A DNA stretch of 64,000 nucleotides from Mixophyes australis (taxonomy: Eukaryota > Chordata > Amphibia > Anura > Limnodynastidae), in contig JAVHZZ010000006.1 in NCBI GenBank assembly GCA_036250195.1, positions 78,391,369 through 78,455,368 on the forward strand, given 5' to 3'. Below, piece after piece: positions 47,501 through 53,589 of this stretch. The notes under the pieces were generated by a model. It worked only from the letters and a program-made list of their open reading frames with translations, was not told the DNA's origin and made no database searches. Made by a program: the position numbers and the translations under genes. Within the stretch, counting starts at the first letter, position 1. Each line of letters begins with the position of its first letter.

Positions 47501-48550
47501 TGACAAAATGGGCGTAAATTACTCTTTAAAAAATGAGTACAGAAACATAGCATATTATCACTCTTGTGCCGAACTGTGCACTTCTAGTGTCTGCCTCCGC
47601 AGCAGCATATGCGCTTGGTTTACAGCAAGTCAGCATCAGAGTGTATTTGTACCTGCCCTGTAGCAGATGCAAAAGATACACCTCGTAACAGGCACATATG
47701 GTTGTTTCTGTACATGGCCTACATTAGAACACCCCCTTCCCGTCCTGCTTCTCCAGGCACAGGTGGGCATAAGTGCCTACATCGTGCAAGTCTTCATAGG
47801 CGCATATACATGTGCCCACTTTCTAGGCAAATGCAGAATGATTTCACACAAGATACTCCATGGCGTATGTCTCACTCTGCATGACCTCCCCTTTGGTCTG
47901 CATTTTCTATGGTTTGTAAATGAGCCTTATTGTTTGCAAAATGTTCACATAATTACAAAGTTGATGTATTTGCTATCGGTTTAAAGTTAGACTCTATTAA
48001 TGGCAATAATACAACTGAAAATATGTTATACCCTTCACATATTTATGTTTATTAAAGTGATATCCATTTAATACACGTTTACTGGACATTATAATAACCA
48101 TTCCATTTGCCATTTTTTTAAATTAAATATACCCATTTATATTCTCATATGTACACTCCAAAAAAACATTCCTTTATTTACTTCTGTATTATAATTAGGT
48201 CATACATATATCAGTATAGTTCTTCATAGAGGTGTTTACAAAAAGTGTAATAGGTTTTATTCAAAGTAATTATTTCTTTTAAGTATTTAACTTGGTTGAC
48301 TTTAAATAAGGTTGTCAAGTGTTAAAGCATGCAAGCTGCATTCACACAGTGGAGGCAGCAAATTTTGGAGTCTGAACCCATTTTACATTTACTCTTTTCT
48401 GCTATTCTTTACCTTGTCAGCCGATGCCTGTTCTTGTATTTACAGGTGTTCATTGAACTTGCTAAAGAGCAGGAAGAAGATGACAATTTTGCCACAATGA
48501 ACAGCACTCTCTGCTGGAATAGAAGGCAAGAAGATAGAGTTGCCTTCTGA
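8926..48550 (+). CDS. ABCA5: ABC transporter A family member 5, C-terminal half (18 exons)
   Basis: Full-size ABCA transporters use ATP to move lipids or sterols across membranes; mammalian ABCA5 sits mainly in lysosomes and late endosomes. The spliced exons give about 673 residues in one frame, all with GT-AG introns. In order: end of extracellular loop 2, transmembrane domain 2, acidic linker (EDEDED), NBD2, and tail ending QEDRVAF. NBD2 has Walker [11 protein letters not shown]-loop YSPQ, a degenerate signature LSAGI, Walker [11 protein letters not shown] and H-loop [14 protein letters not shown]. The run from the [10 protein letters not shown] segment through [14 protein letters not shown] to EEYSFSQ and the tail follows human ABCA5 as I remember it. 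Other ABCA8-cluster genes are possible but fit less well. The gene looks functional; the 5' half is outside the window. Confidence 0.93.
9064..9602 (+). other. Intron, unassigned
   Basis: About 540 bp. A GC-rich patch at 9205-9360 (CGTCGTCGCGG and a short GAGATTT/AAATCTC inverted pair) looks repeat-derived, but I could not name a family. Confidence 0.4.
9603..9716 (+). CDS. ABCA5: ABCA5 exon 2 of 18 in window
   Basis: 38 codons between a GCGACAG acceptor and a GTAAGA donor. A hydrophobic stretch ([16 protein letters not shown]) is the first helix of TMD2 visible here, followed by PYFAMEN, which is close to the mammalian ABCA5 motif. Phase 0 at both ends. Confidence 0.93.
10133..10260 (+). 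repeat. Dispersed repeat, copy A
   Basis: Shares GACAGTGTTATTA, TAAATG, AAAGTCACA, ACAAATTAAATT and AAACATCTGTT in the same order with 25812-25960. Family unknown. The rest of this intron (9717-10132 and 10261-10362) is unassigned. Confidence 0.5.
11356..11966 (+). pseudogene. Gag-like open frame of the DIRS-like relic
   Basis: A start at 11356 ([13 protein letters not shown]) runs into a stop. Coding continues in another frame from 11394 with a cysteine cluster CATC...CAAC, then one in-frame TAG at 11589-11591, then about 121 residues rich in serine and acidic residues. It ends at a stop where the next residues would read IRAVRQVLD. One frameshift and two stops make it non-functional. Similarity to DIRS Gag is by general character, not by a diagnostic motif. 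Confidence 0.45.
12379..12907 (-). mobile_element. Solo LTR (529 bp) with 5-bp target duplication
   Basis: The segment begins TGTCACA and ends CTGTCA, so it has TG...CA ends, and is flanked by ACATG at 12374-12378 and 12908-12912. On the minus strand it contains AATAAA (near 12440), which sets the orientation. Five-base duplications fit Ty3/Gypsy or ERV integration. It interrupts the DIRS-like relic, so it is the younger insertion. Confidence 0.7.
13150..13676 (+). other. Intron, unassigned
   Basis: AT-rich sequence between the DIRS-like relic and the next exon. I see nothing in it beyond the acceptor CCACACAAG. Confidence 0.4.
13677..13847 (+). CDS. ABCA5: ABCA5 exon 3 of 18 in window
   Basis: 57 codons, acceptor CACAAG and donor GTAAGT. 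Starts [12 protein letters not shown], the amphipathic element before a TMD2 helix. It then holds [20 protein letters not shown] and the start of another helix. Phase 0. Confidence 0.94.
13848..14431 (+). other. Intron, unassigned
   Basis: 584 bp of AT-rich sequence with a short TATAATATAATATG run near 14200. No element recognised. Confidence 0.4.
14432..14545 (+). CDS. ABCA5: ABCA5 exon 4 of 18 in window
   Basis: 38 codons after TTTCAG and before GTATGT. Encodes the helix [18 protein letters not shown] and a polar loop ending [10 protein letters not shown]. Phase 0. Confidence 0.93.
14546..15189 (+). other. Intron, unassigned part
   Basis: No recognisable family. 14600-15000 has a conventional base composition but no coding frame I can support. 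Confidence 0.35.
15198..17237. mobile_element. hAT-like non-autonomous element carrying a CT-rich minisatellite
   Basis: The left end GCAGTGTCGGACTGG and the right end, read inverted, CCAGGGTCGGACTGG, form terminal inverted repeats. TGGGGGGA flanks both sides (15190-15197 and 17238-17245), an 8-bp duplication as made by hAT transposases. There is no transposase. The centre is a tandem array. The right part (16990-17236) is unique and contains a GC-rich block with TGACGTCACG. The G-rich duplication makes the exact end uncertain by a base or two. Confidence 0.7.
15635..16905. repeat. CT-rich minisatellite, about 30-36 bp unit
   Basis: The unit is built on TCTTCTTCTTCATCACTCTG followed by TGCCTC and a run of C residues of variable length. 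About 40 copies. Strong strand asymmetry: the + strand is almost all pyrimidine. Long open frames rich in S, P and L in all three + frames are composition artefacts. Confidence 0.95.
17246..18502 (+). other. Intron, unassigned
   Basis: AT-rich sequence after the hAT-like element. No clear repeat family or conserved coding. It ends in the pyrimidine tract and acceptor of the next exon. Confidence 0.4.
18503..18640 (+). CDS. ABCA5: ABCA5 exon 5 of 18 in window
   Basis: 46 codons from acceptor CCTTTAG to donor GTAAAC. Ends with the diagnostic [15 protein letters not shown], nearly identical to the same TMD2 segment of mammalian ABCA5. Phase 0. Confidence 0.95.
18673..18845. mobile_element. Palindromic MITE, family M1 copy 1
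   Basis: The ends GCGGTAGATTTACTAA and (inverted) GGGGCAGATTTACTAA flank arms that both contain CCAATCAGATTCTA, so the whole element is an imperfect hairpin. TTA duplications at 18670-18672 and 18846-18848 fit a Harbinger-type insertion. Other copies are at 23124 and 52703. Confidence 0.85.
19106..19129. repeat. (CA)n microsatellite
   Basis: Twelve perfect CA units in an intron. Confidence 0.98.
19670..19829. mobile_element. Short hAT-like MITE (160 bp)
   Basis: Starts CAGAGGCAGGCTG and is flanked by the 8-bp duplication GCAGCATC at 19662-19669 and 19830-19837. The inner sequence GGCAGGGGGCATCCACC, followed by GGTCCTATAGTGGGCTACC, recurs in similar form at 63951-64000, so this is a dispersed family. 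Confidence 0.7.
19838..21248 (+). other. Intron, unassigned
   Basis: About 1.4 kb with no recognised element or supported gene. It ends with TTCTTGTAG before the next exon. 18846-19661 is likewise unassigned apart from the CA repeat. Confidence 0.4.
21249..21320 (+). CDS. ABCA5: ABCA5 exon 6 of 18 in window
   Basis: 24 codons, [20 protein letters not shown] then AVIS. Flanked by TTGTAG and GTAAGT. It is the loop between helices five and six of TMD2; mammalian ABCA5 has ISWK and VAVIS at the same points. Phase 0. Confidence 0.9.
21321..23120 (+). other. Intron, unassigned
   Basis: 1.8 kb without a recognised repeat or gene. Several short open frames exist but none resembles a known domain. 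Confidence 0.35.
23124..23308. mobile_element. Palindromic MITE, family M1 copy 2, rearranged
   Basis: Begins GGGGTATATTTACTAAAC after TAA (23121-23123) and carries the CCAATCAGATTCTAG arm. The return arm is broken: GATTTAGTAAATCTAGG comes early, then a second piece (GATTGGTTACTATGG, AGTTTAGTAAAT) follows to about 23308. An internal deletion plus rearrangement is likely. Confidence 0.7.
23987..24078 (+). CDS. ABCA5: ABCA5 exon 7 of 18 in window
   Basis: 92 bp between TTGCAG and GTATGT. Encodes [17 protein letters not shown], the last TMD2 helix, then [11 protein letters not shown], and ends two bases into an arginine codon (phase 2). The SIRKDP motif is conserved in ABCA5. Confidence 0.95.
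24245..25330 (+). mobile_element. Tc1/mariner transposon relic
   Basis: A left end CAGTGGTACTAGAAAGTTTG follows a TA dinucleotide at 24243-24244. The body contains the transposase hallmark [10 protein letters not shown] at 25152-25181, followed by ATKK and a stop. Many stops and frameshifts: dead. I could not find the right inverted repeat; the 3' end is probably truncated. Confidence 0.8.
25812..26250 (+). repeat. Dispersed repeat, copy B, with (CAT)n
   Basis: The first part aligns with 10133-10260. A perfect CAT microsatellite of eight units sits at 26094-26117. The part at 26145-26180 (TCTGCAGAAGATAAGCC, TCCTAACAGG) resembles 47660-47695. Family unknown. Confidence 0.5.
26255..26290. other. 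Perfect 16-bp hairpin with four-base loop
   Basis: TTTTCTCTCTCCAGGC at 26255-26270 and its exact reverse complement at 26275-26290 surround ATAC. See findings. Confidence 0.9.
26450..27330 (+). pseudogene. Ty3/Gypsy retrotransposon relic (gag and pol fragments)
   Basis: Near 26512-26650 the translation [19 protein letters not shown], followed by RSVVE and FRKRAD, resembles sushi-type Gypsy Gag. It continues with frameshifts to IDSLDDL and [11 protein letters not shown] near 26780. At 27206-27290 [18 protein letters not shown] resembles the segment just before a Gypsy reverse transcriptase. The parts between are lost. No LTR was identified. Recognition is from memory of conserved Gag and Pol motifs. 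Confidence 0.6.
28228..29284 (+). pseudogene. hAT transposase relic (BED zinc finger plus catalytic region)
   Basis: Residues 1-45 form a BED-type finger: MWNYFY, CLANC, then HLKRVH (Cys-x3-Cys and His-x4-His). A serine-rich linker follows. After an in-frame stop at 28771-28773 the frame continues with [18 protein letters not shown] frameshift near 28920 leads to MTAHWVG, then KRHTADNL and [12 protein letters not shown], the usual order in hAT transposases. The final dimerisation segment is degraded. Not functional. Confidence 0.75.
30130..30790. repeat. Tandem repeat of about 115-120 bp, 5-6 diverged copies
   Basis: TAGTAGTGCAAATT recurs near 30498, 30618 and 30733, and CTCCTGTTTCTG recurs near 30141 and 30256. 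This gives a period of 115-120 bp with divergence growing toward the left. It lies inside the presumed hAT relic. Confidence 0.75.
31273..31603 (-). mobile_element. LINE 3' tail (L2/CR1-type), copy 1
   Basis: Contains ATTTATATAGCGCCAC, GTACAGAGAACTC, CCCCATTGGAGCTTACAG, GGAGTGTGGGAG and GGCAGAAGTGCTAA. On the minus strand it ends in a simple repeat (ATGATGATG), the usual 3' end of such LINEs. Further copies at 46488 and 58869, and a related tail at 42340. Confidence 0.75.
31604..33332 (+). other. Intron, unassigned
   Basis: 1.7 kb. A GC-richer block at 32150-32400 (CACGCATGCGCAGTAG and others) looks repeat-like but was not assigned. No supported gene. Confidence 0.35.
33333..33450 (+). CDS. 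ABCA5: ABCA5 exon 8 of 18 in window
   Basis: 118 bp; its first base completes an arginine codon. It encodes a basic stretch (SAKKSKAWK), then [15 protein letters not shown], the acidic linker between TMD2 and NBD2. Mammalian ABCA5 also has an EDEDED run here. Acceptor CTTACAG, donor GTATGG. Ends phase 0. Confidence 0.92.
33451..34047 (+). other. Intron, unassigned
   Basis: About 600 bp of AT-rich sequence before the fold-back element; nothing recognised. Confidence 0.4.
34048..36375. mobile_element. Large fold-back (inverted-repeat) element, 2.3 kb
   Basis: The element starts GGGGGTAAATGTATCAAAG and ends with the reverse complement. The left arm (34048 to about 35297) and right arm (about 35523 to 36375) pair along their length: shared blocks include the CCCAGCGCTG region, TTGGTTAGTCATTATGGCAG, GCGCTCGTTTTTTT and CTGCAATCAAGATTAAAGAC. 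The left arm has about 430 bp (34657-35084) with no partner. The 225-bp centre holds another hairpin (35344-35364 with 35377-35398). No coding sequence; superfamily not established. Confidence 0.85.
36720..36866. mobile_element. hAT-like palindromic MITE with 8-bp target duplication
   Basis: Ends CAGTGTTGGCTAACCTGTGA and its near-perfect inverse. GACTAGAT is duplicated exactly at 36712-36719 and 36867-36874. Both arms carry ACTACAAGTCCCA; on the left arm it extends to ACTACAAGTCCCAGCATGC at 36758-36776. Confidence 0.9.
36875..38580 (+). other. Intron, unassigned
   Basis: 1.7 kb without a recognised element. The acceptor region ends TTGTTTGCAG at 38580. Confidence 0.4.
38581..38698 (+). CDS. 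ABCA5: ABCA5 exon 9 of 18 in window (start of NBD2)
   Basis: 118 bp; encodes [19 protein letters not shown] through [10 protein letters not shown] and the first base of a glycine codon. The A-loop region and first strands of NBD2 lie here. Donor GTGAGA follows, with only 92 bp of intron to the next exon. Confidence 0.95.
38791..38882 (+). CDS. ABCA5: ABCA5 exon 10 of 18 in window (Walker A)
   Basis: 92 bp encoding [20 protein letters not shown], then [11 protein letters not shown]. The P-loop GPNGSGKST is intact, including the catalytic lysine. Acceptor TTTTCAG, donor GTCAGT. Ends phase 0. Confidence 0.97.
38883..39226 (+). other. Intron, unassigned
   Basis: 344 bp with no recognised element. 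Confidence 0.5.
39227..39399 (+). CDS. ABCA5: ABCA5 exon 11 of 18 in window (Q-loop)
   Basis: 173 bp. Contains [20 protein letters not shown], in which glutamine of YSPQ is the Q-loop residue, then [11 protein letters not shown] of the helical subdomain. Donor GTATGT; ends in phase 2. Confidence 0.95.
39400..39899 (+). other. Intron, unassigned
   Basis: 500 bp; nothing recognised. Confidence 0.4.
39900..39975 (+). CDS. ABCA5: ABCA5 exon 12 of 18 in window (signature)
   Basis: 76 bp. Encodes [20 protein letters not shown] then GIQRK. LSAGI takes the place of the ABC signature LSGGQ; loss of the second glycine and the glutamine is usual in NBD2 of this subgroup. Donor GTAATT; the next intron is only 89 bp. 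Confidence 0.95.
40065..40159 (+). CDS. ABCA5: ABCA5 exon 13 of 18 in window (Walker B)
   Basis: 95 bp encoding [20 protein letters not shown] then [12 protein letters not shown]. The Walker B aspartate and catalytic glutamate (LLDEP) and the D-loop are intact. Acceptor ATCCTAG, donor GTGAGT; the tryptophan codon is split. Confidence 0.97.
40160..41478 (+). other. Intron, unassigned part
   Basis: About 1.3 kb. AT-rich with TTATTATTGTATTAATTTAT runs near 40800. No family identified. Confidence 0.4.
41479..41600. repeat. (TA)n / TACATA microsatellite
   Basis: 122 bp of AT dinucleotides with interspersed ACAT and CCAT. It ends 56 bp before the acceptor of the next exon. Confidence 0.97.
41657..41776 (+). 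CDS. ABCA5: ABCA5 exon 14 of 18 in window (H-loop)
   Basis: 120 bp. Encodes [20 protein letters not shown] then [19 protein letters not shown]. The histidine of TTHFMEEAE is the H-loop switch. Acceptor TTTCTAG, donor GTAGGT. Confidence 0.97.
41777..42339 (+). other. Intron, unassigned part
   Basis: Pyrimidine-biased stretch at 42005-42260 (CTCCCACATTGACTATTGC, TTACTGGCCTCTCCC) resembles a LINE reverse-transcriptase remnant, but is too degraded to call. Confidence 0.35.
42340..42605 (-). mobile_element. LINE 3' tail, related subfamily
   Basis: Minus-strand reading gives GATTGTAAAGTGCTGCAAAA, then TATGCTGACGCTACATAAAT. This is the usual pattern of an L2/CR1-type 3' end (AGCGCTACATAAATAAA). 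It differs from the copy at 31273. Confidence 0.6.
42856..43043. mobile_element. Palindromic MITE, near-perfect hairpin
   Basis: GGGGGTAAGTGTATCAATCT at the left pairs with AGATTAATACATTTACCC at the right. The inner arms (TCATCTCGCCGAACTCCCGC; AAAGCGGCGCTGCCTTGTAA) are almost perfect inverses around a short centre near 42945. The ends match those of the fold-back at 34048. Confidence 0.9.
43355..43504 (+). CDS. ABCA5: ABCA5 exon 15 of 18 in window
   Basis: 150 bp. Encodes [20 protein letters not shown] through [15 protein letters not shown], the C-terminal regulatory region after NBD2. The donor GTATTT is weaker than the others. Phases fit on both sides. Confidence 0.92.
43505..44204 (+). 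other. Intron, unassigned part
   Basis: 700 bp of AT-rich sequence before the 42-bp minisatellite. Nothing recognised. Confidence 0.4.
44205..45170. repeat. 42-bp minisatellite, interrupted
   Basis: Units of about 42 bp built on GTGAGACACACAGAGACAAC followed by TAATATTGTGAAGG. Roughly seven copies at 44205-44520 and ten at 44740-45170. The arrays are one locus split by a MITE. The open frame of about 166 codons at 44798-45298 only reflects the 14-codon period. Confidence 0.95.
44562..44731. mobile_element. hAT-like MITE inside the 42-bp minisatellite
   Basis: Begins CAGTGGCTGAAGTGGGGG; the right end read inverted is CAGAGATCGAAGTGG. The 8-bp CAGCTAAT, itself part of the minisatellite unit, is duplicated at 44554-44561 and 44732-44739. 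Confidence 0.8.
45474..45553 (+). CDS. ABCA5: ABCA5 exon 16 of 18 in window
   Basis: 80 bp after TTTCAG and before GTAATA. Encodes [20 protein letters not shown] then [17 protein letters not shown] is strongly conserved in ABCA5. Ends one base into the next codon. Confidence 0.93.
45554..46085 (+). other. Intron, unassigned
   Basis: 532 bp, no recognised element. Confidence 0.4.
46086..46141 (+). CDS. ABCA5: ABCA5 exon 17 of 18 in window
   Basis: 56 bp after TTTGCAG. Encodes [18 protein letters not shown], the ABCA C-terminal motif region. Donor GTAACA. Phase 0 at the end. Confidence 0.94.
46488..46825 (-). mobile_element. LINE 3' tail (L2/CR1-type), copy 2
   Basis: Same blocks as 31273-31603: TATTTATATAGCTCCACC, CAGCGCTGTACAGAGAA, CAGCCAATTAACCTAC, GAGGCAGAAGTGCTAAC. 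It has a small internal rearrangement near 46730. Confidence 0.75.
47476..47896. repeat. Dispersed repeat with degenerate inverted ends
   Basis: Left GGGGCTGATGTAGAG and right (inverted) GGGGAGGTCATGCAGAG may be terminal repeats. Inner blocks resemble 26145-26240. The flanking stretches 46826-47475 and 47897-48445 are unassigned intron. Confidence 0.4.
48446..48550 (+). CDS. ABCA5: ABCA5 last exon (18 of 18 in window)
   Basis: 34 codons and the stop TGA at 48548-48550. Starts [14 protein letters not shown] and ends [12 protein letters not shown], close to the mammalian ABCA5 C terminus. VFIEL is in the position of the conserved ABCA VFxxF-type motif. Confidence 0.96.
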   Translation: MFIELAKEQEEDDNFATMNSTLCWNRRQEDRVAF

Positions 48551-48965
48551 GCACCGCAATGAGATCAACACCCATGCAAGTGGGTGACATCAACCCTTCT
48601 CCATCCCAAATGGGTCAATGGTGCATTGTTTGGTACAATGTGACTGACCCTTTTTGGCAGAGGATGTCTTTGAGAACTTGCAATTGTGCTGTGTCTATGT
48701 TGGGTGACTGCCATCCTAATAGACCAAGCTTACTTGAAAACAGGAGGGTTACACAAATGTGCTCATGTGTATATATATGTATATATATATATATCCTGAA
48801 ATTCAGGTCTTTAAGGGTTCATGAGCACCTCATAAGTAATTTAGTGCTTTAATATGTTACAGGCCTTCCTGCACTGTGACTACACCATTGTCATGTGAAA
48901 TACATGGTCAGGATGAATTTTATGGGCTTACTTGTACTTCATTAAAACTGTCATTTTGTATTACC
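48551..48965 (+). other. ABCA5: Probable ABCA5 3' UTR
   Basis: Runs from the stop codon to just past an ATTAAA signal. A short TA repeat lies at 48768-48794. The actual cleavage site cannot be read from DNA alone. Confidence 0.5.
48941..48946 (+). promoter_or_regulatory. ABCA5: Candidate polyadenylation signal ATTAAA
   Basis: First ATTAAA/AATAAA-type hexamer after the stop codon, about 390 bp downstream, followed by a T-rich stretch. The next possible signals are much further away. Confidence 0.45.
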
Positions 48966-50630
48966 TCAAGTCTTCCTTCCTTAAGTGTAAGTTGAGAATT
49001 AGTTCTATTAGAGGCTTAATATTGTATTATTAAAGTGACTTCCTTGAATGTTTCAGAGTGTTTCAAAACTGAAACACAAAATCTGCACTGAAAATTATGG
49101 TAGGGTTTTATAAATACAGTGTAATGTGATCTCAGCATTACAGGAGACAAAGGGGAACCATTTAATCCTTGTTGTTGTGTCACAAATATTAACGTGGTTT
49201 GTTTATTTGTTTTTTGGTTATTACATTAACATATCAAATCTTGAAACATCTGTGCCTACAAGGCCCCTGCTATGCAAGATTGAAAGCAAAGAAAATGTAC
49301 CACATTAGATGTAAAGATAGCACAGAATCAGAAAAGGAAGAAAATAGTAACGGGTTGTTAAAAAATATATACATTAAAGATAGTAAAAAATAATATGTAT
49401 TTATAGCATATTAGTTTGGCTTTAAAACAAACTTGAATTTAAAAGGCTTTCAGCAGACCTGAAAACCATTTGATTCTTATGTCAATGAAATATACAGCTA
49501 TGCTGTCAGGACTGTTGATTTATTTATCCGTTCCTCTACAGGGAGGTGCCTCTCTAACAGAGCAGCCACGCAGTGAGTGACAGCTCAGCAGCTTTGCTTA
49601 GTAAAAAAAATGCACTGTATGTATTGGTTGATATATACACTGATACACTGTAACTCTGATCACTGTATTCTCAGCTATTTGACCCATATGTGAAGATTTA
49701 AGAGGAGCTGCACTTGTCTGCAATGAACAGTGAAGTCATTCTTTACTTTTTAACAGGGCTGCATACTTGGTTAATATTGATCAAAATATTTAAACTTCAT
49801 GGTTCATATCTAAAAAAATAGGTTTTGGGGTCTAATAGTCATACTGAACAAAGTTATAATATAATACAGTATTAGATACAAGATAATATTTTAACTAGGT
49901 CTTGCTTCTGGCCAAATCGGGCTTTTAGGAGTAAAATTTTGCTATGTGCAGTGAGTACTCTCCCTCCACCCCTCATTCCATATATTCTGTCCTACATTTG
50001 TGTTCAGACTTACTTCATGGCATTAAAAATAAAATAATACGATTATGTATAAACATCAGTAACAGGCAATAGAAATTTACATACAGCTTCTAGGCAAAAT
50101 AGGCACCACAAGTAATGCTATCCAGAACAATGTCATAGTGCTCTTTCTGTAATGTCAGATCACAAAATAAAATTATATACTTCCAAGTGGAATGATTTAT
50201 GACAATTTGCCTTATAGAGAATATATGACCCTGATTCACTCATTTTTATAGACTGTCACTTTTTGTGGAAAAGGATGAGATGTAGGCACATGTTTTGTCT
50301 CTCACCGGTTGAATGTCATTTTGGTTTATTTCACTCCTGCTGGAATATCATCTACCTAACTTCACAGACAGACATGTTTGGTAATTTCAGCTCATCTTAT
50401 ATATCCCTCTGTCACCTTGTTGGAAATGTTAATTGCATATTCCCTCTCTGGTCTGAACAGCTTACACCGCTGACTCCTATAAAAGACTCAGTTCATTGTG
50501 ATTGTTAAGGTCTGCCTGTTTATCCATCCTGCTGTAACATCCAAAATATACTATCCTAAGAATGGAGTTATAACTGGAATGTTGCTGGACTCTGACCTAA
50601 TCTCTGCAACATCTGAGGACATAACAAATG
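48966..50630. other. Unassigned downstream sequence
   Basis: AT-rich, no supported gene or named repeat. Confidence 0.35.
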
Positions 50631-51304
50631 CTGGGACAGCGGCTGCATCATTTTCACGGTTCTTTACCACCCCAATTCACTCACATTTCTCCCTCTGCAT
50701 CAGAATGCACATATTCAAAATGCCTCTGCTGTTTCTCCTATTCACTTTCTCTATTCCTCGTCTTCAAACTTTTCTTGTGGCTCCAGCATCCGAATAGTCC
50801 CTGTTATTCTACTATCCCCCTAACTACTTCCTTCCTCTCTTGTCTCCTCATCTACTTCTCCGATTCCTGTACCTATCAATTCACACAATGAGAAATCTTC
50901 TTCCCATCTTTTTCTCTCCCTGATTCTTTATATGGGTGTTGGTGATATCGCTACTGATACTTAAGTTCTGATCATCCCCCTTAAACATATTCATCTTTCC
51001 ACACTAAAGCCTCCCATCCAAGAGGCACGTTAAACTGAATTAACCTTATCCACATTTCTCATTTCCACTCCCTTCACTTTTCCAGTGCCCTTTGGCACTC
51101 AAGGTCTGTTTGCAACAAACTCAGATTTGTCCACAATTTATTAATTTCAAACTCTCAATGTGCTATTCATTACCGAAACCTATCTCACCTTCCCTGACAC
51201 TGCTTCCTCTGCAGCTCTATCTCATGGGGACCTCTCCTTCAGTAACAACCCCAGACCTGGGGACAGACAGGGAGGCATCCTATTCTTTCCACATTGTACA
51301 TTAA
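50631..51304 (+). pseudogene. LINE endonuclease-region remnant
   Basis: Near 51160-51290 the translation LFITETYLTFPDTASSAALS, followed by HGDLSFSNNPRPG and QGG, matches the layout of the apurinic endonuclease domain of L2/Rex-type LINEs (TETWL ... RRGGG). Upstream sequence is pyrimidine-rich, as in these LINEs. It is cut by two MITEs; 51657-51830 may continue it. Confidence 0.55.
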
Positions 51305-51438
51305 GGGGCATATTCAATTGCGGCTCAGGGAGCTGCGAGCTGAAATCCATAGAGTAAATTACCGTATTAACGGTTTTTCCGCGCACGATTACCGTAATAA
51401 CTATTTTCGGCAATCCCGCTGACAATTGAATATGCCCC
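51305..51438. mobile_element. Palindromic MITE, family M2a
   Basis: GGGGCATATTCAATTG and its exact inverse form the ends, flanked by TAA at 51302-51304 and 51439-51441. Confidence 0.88.
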
Positions 51439-51441
51439 TAA

Positions 51442-51656
51442 GGGGGGTATTCAATTGTTAGCATTAACGGAAAAAAACAGGCGTTTAAAAAATCTTAGCG
51501 TTAATACGGTAATTACTCGCGGAATTGAGCGGCGAGCTGAAATTCCGCGAGTAAACTACCGTATTAATGCTTTTTTCGCGCAATATTACCGTATAAACGG
51601 TAATATTTTTGGAGCGCTCGTTTTTTTCCGTTAACGCTAACAATTGAATACCCCCC
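51442..51656. mobile_element. Palindromic MITE, family M2b, abutting M2a
   Basis: GGGGGGTATTCAATTGTTAG and the inverse at 51637-51656 form the ends. Inner arms share TTAACG and GTAATA blocks and ATTAACGG-type repeats. The left flank TAA is shared with the previous MITE; the right flank is TTTA. Confidence 0.88.
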
Positions 51657-52702
51657 TTTAGAGTTATACCTTTCAGAACCCTTTATCTGCTTAACTTCCT
51701 TTGAAGCCTACATCATCTATATATCTCTTCTCTTCACCTTTGTGAGGCAGTCTCCCAGTTTTCATTTACATCACTATTGCCTAACTCCAATATTTCCTAG
51801 TGTGGACATACAATTTTTATTCTGTCTGATTTCAGCATTTCCCTTCACAATATTTATAATTTATAGAAAAGTAGGAGAGCAAAACACTTTCTCTTCAGTA
51901 CATATAGATACCAGTCAACAGAATATTAAGTTTTGTTTATTAAATAAAAAATAAACCATATTAAAAAAAACATTATTATGAAATCTGGAGTTAAAATATA
52001 CAACATAAATAGAAAAAGCAGCTTATAAGTCTGTTTTGTGTCTAATAAAAGTTTGATATTTTCCTTTATATTGTCCTTATCGGGTACCCGATTATTGAAT
52101 TCTTATGATATATAAGATCATCGATGGTGCACAGCACAACTTATTACTGCGATATTGAAAATATAGTTTTTCTACAGAATCTTCCACAAAATCTTCAGTG
52201 ATCAGCTGTAAACAAATGTTTGTACTGCACAGATGTTAAGACCCACACCTTTTAAAGATAAATCCGGGACCTTGGATGTATGTCCCTCCTGATGTCCATT
52301 ACCAATGAGCCACTATTAACAATGAGACCTGTATTACCTGCGATCAGCTGATTAGCCATAATTGTCAAACACCGCATAGCAAAATATCTGTTTATTTCCA
52401 GGTAGTCTTTGGATTCTTCACTACTCAAATTATTAATATGTATGGAACAGAGAGTAGATAAATAGTAGCAGCACTTTAGTTTTCAAGTCCATCAATCAGT
52501 TAGTGAAGTATTTCCAGATTCCAATATGTCATAAAATTTGTTGATAAAACAATCTGACCGGTTTCTCCACGCTGAATTGTAGTTTCTTCAGAGATGGCAA
52601 TCAACATGCAGAGGTCTCCTTATAAACCTCTTTGCATCAATCAGGAAACAAAGATAATATGGCATCTGGAAACACCTGAGAGCTACAAATCAGTTACTCC
52701 AG

Positions 52703-52878
52703 GGGGTATATTTACTAAACTGCGGGTTTGAAAAAGTGGAGATGTTGCCTATAGCAACCAATCAGATTCTAGCTGTCATTTAGTAGAATGTACTAAATAA
52801 ATGACAGCTAGAATCTGATTGGTTGCTATAGGTAACATCTCCACTTTTTCAAATACGCAGTTTAGTAAATCTAGCCCC
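52703..52878. mobile_element. Palindromic MITE, family M1 copy 3
   Basis: GGGGTATATTTACTAAACTG and inverse ends with the CCAATCAGATTCTAGCTGTC arm present in both orientations. This is the most complete hairpin of the three M1 copies. Confidence 0.9.
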
Positions 52879-53589
52879 AGTTGTCTGTTTAGTGGTATCA
52901 GGGTGGCTATGTAAATTACCCTCTTTTTCACAATCAAACTTTCTTAATCATCTGTACATTAATTTCTAAATATGTATTAATCAGATATAAAACGATGTAT
53001 AACACAAATTGTTAGTAAATAAATGGTTAAACAACCGTCTCCACTTCTAATCATAACTAAACTATAATTAAAAAAGTAAATTTAAAAATTACATATATTC
53101 TTTCATCTATCACTATCTATCATATACATTTTTTTATACTCTCATATTACTTTCTTTTTTTCTTTTCTCATTCTCATTTTTCTCTTGTTATTGGAAAATA
53201 GTTTAAACCCATTACACAATCTATATATACAATCAAACGGATGTTGAAACTGGTCTTTCAAATTTATATACCAAATTGTTTTTCAAGTTCTTCGTATTTC
53301 AATAAATATGGAACTTATAATTAATGGTACTTATGATATGATACATCAATATACATTCTTTCAAATAGATTAATCTGTAATTAGAATCAAACTCCTAACA
53401 TTCTCTATCTTAGGTTGTCAATTTAACTTAGGGCCATCCAGATTCACATAATATCATAGATGTTAAAGCCCTCTAGTCTCATATTTTACTATGAGGGATA
53501 TCTAAATTGTGACACCTTTAGAACGTATCACAAAAGTTTTCTACTTCTTTTAACATAGACTTAATTAAAGTCAAAGCAAATCCCCCTAA

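Noticed and set aside
47609..47984. Short frames of 91 and 105 codons
   Set aside because: Fall within a dispersed repeat in the last ABCA5 intron; no domain similarity seen.
8926..48550. ABCA5 region as a pseudogene
   Set aside because: All 18 exons keep frame, have GT-AG borders and keep the catalytic NBD2 residues.
52557..52597. Hammerhead-ribozyme-like pattern (CTGAAGA ... GAAAC on the minus strand) in the Penelope-like 3' region
   Set aside because: The core words are present, but the stretch between them does not form a plausible stem II, and I could not find the closing stem. A covariance-model search would decide.
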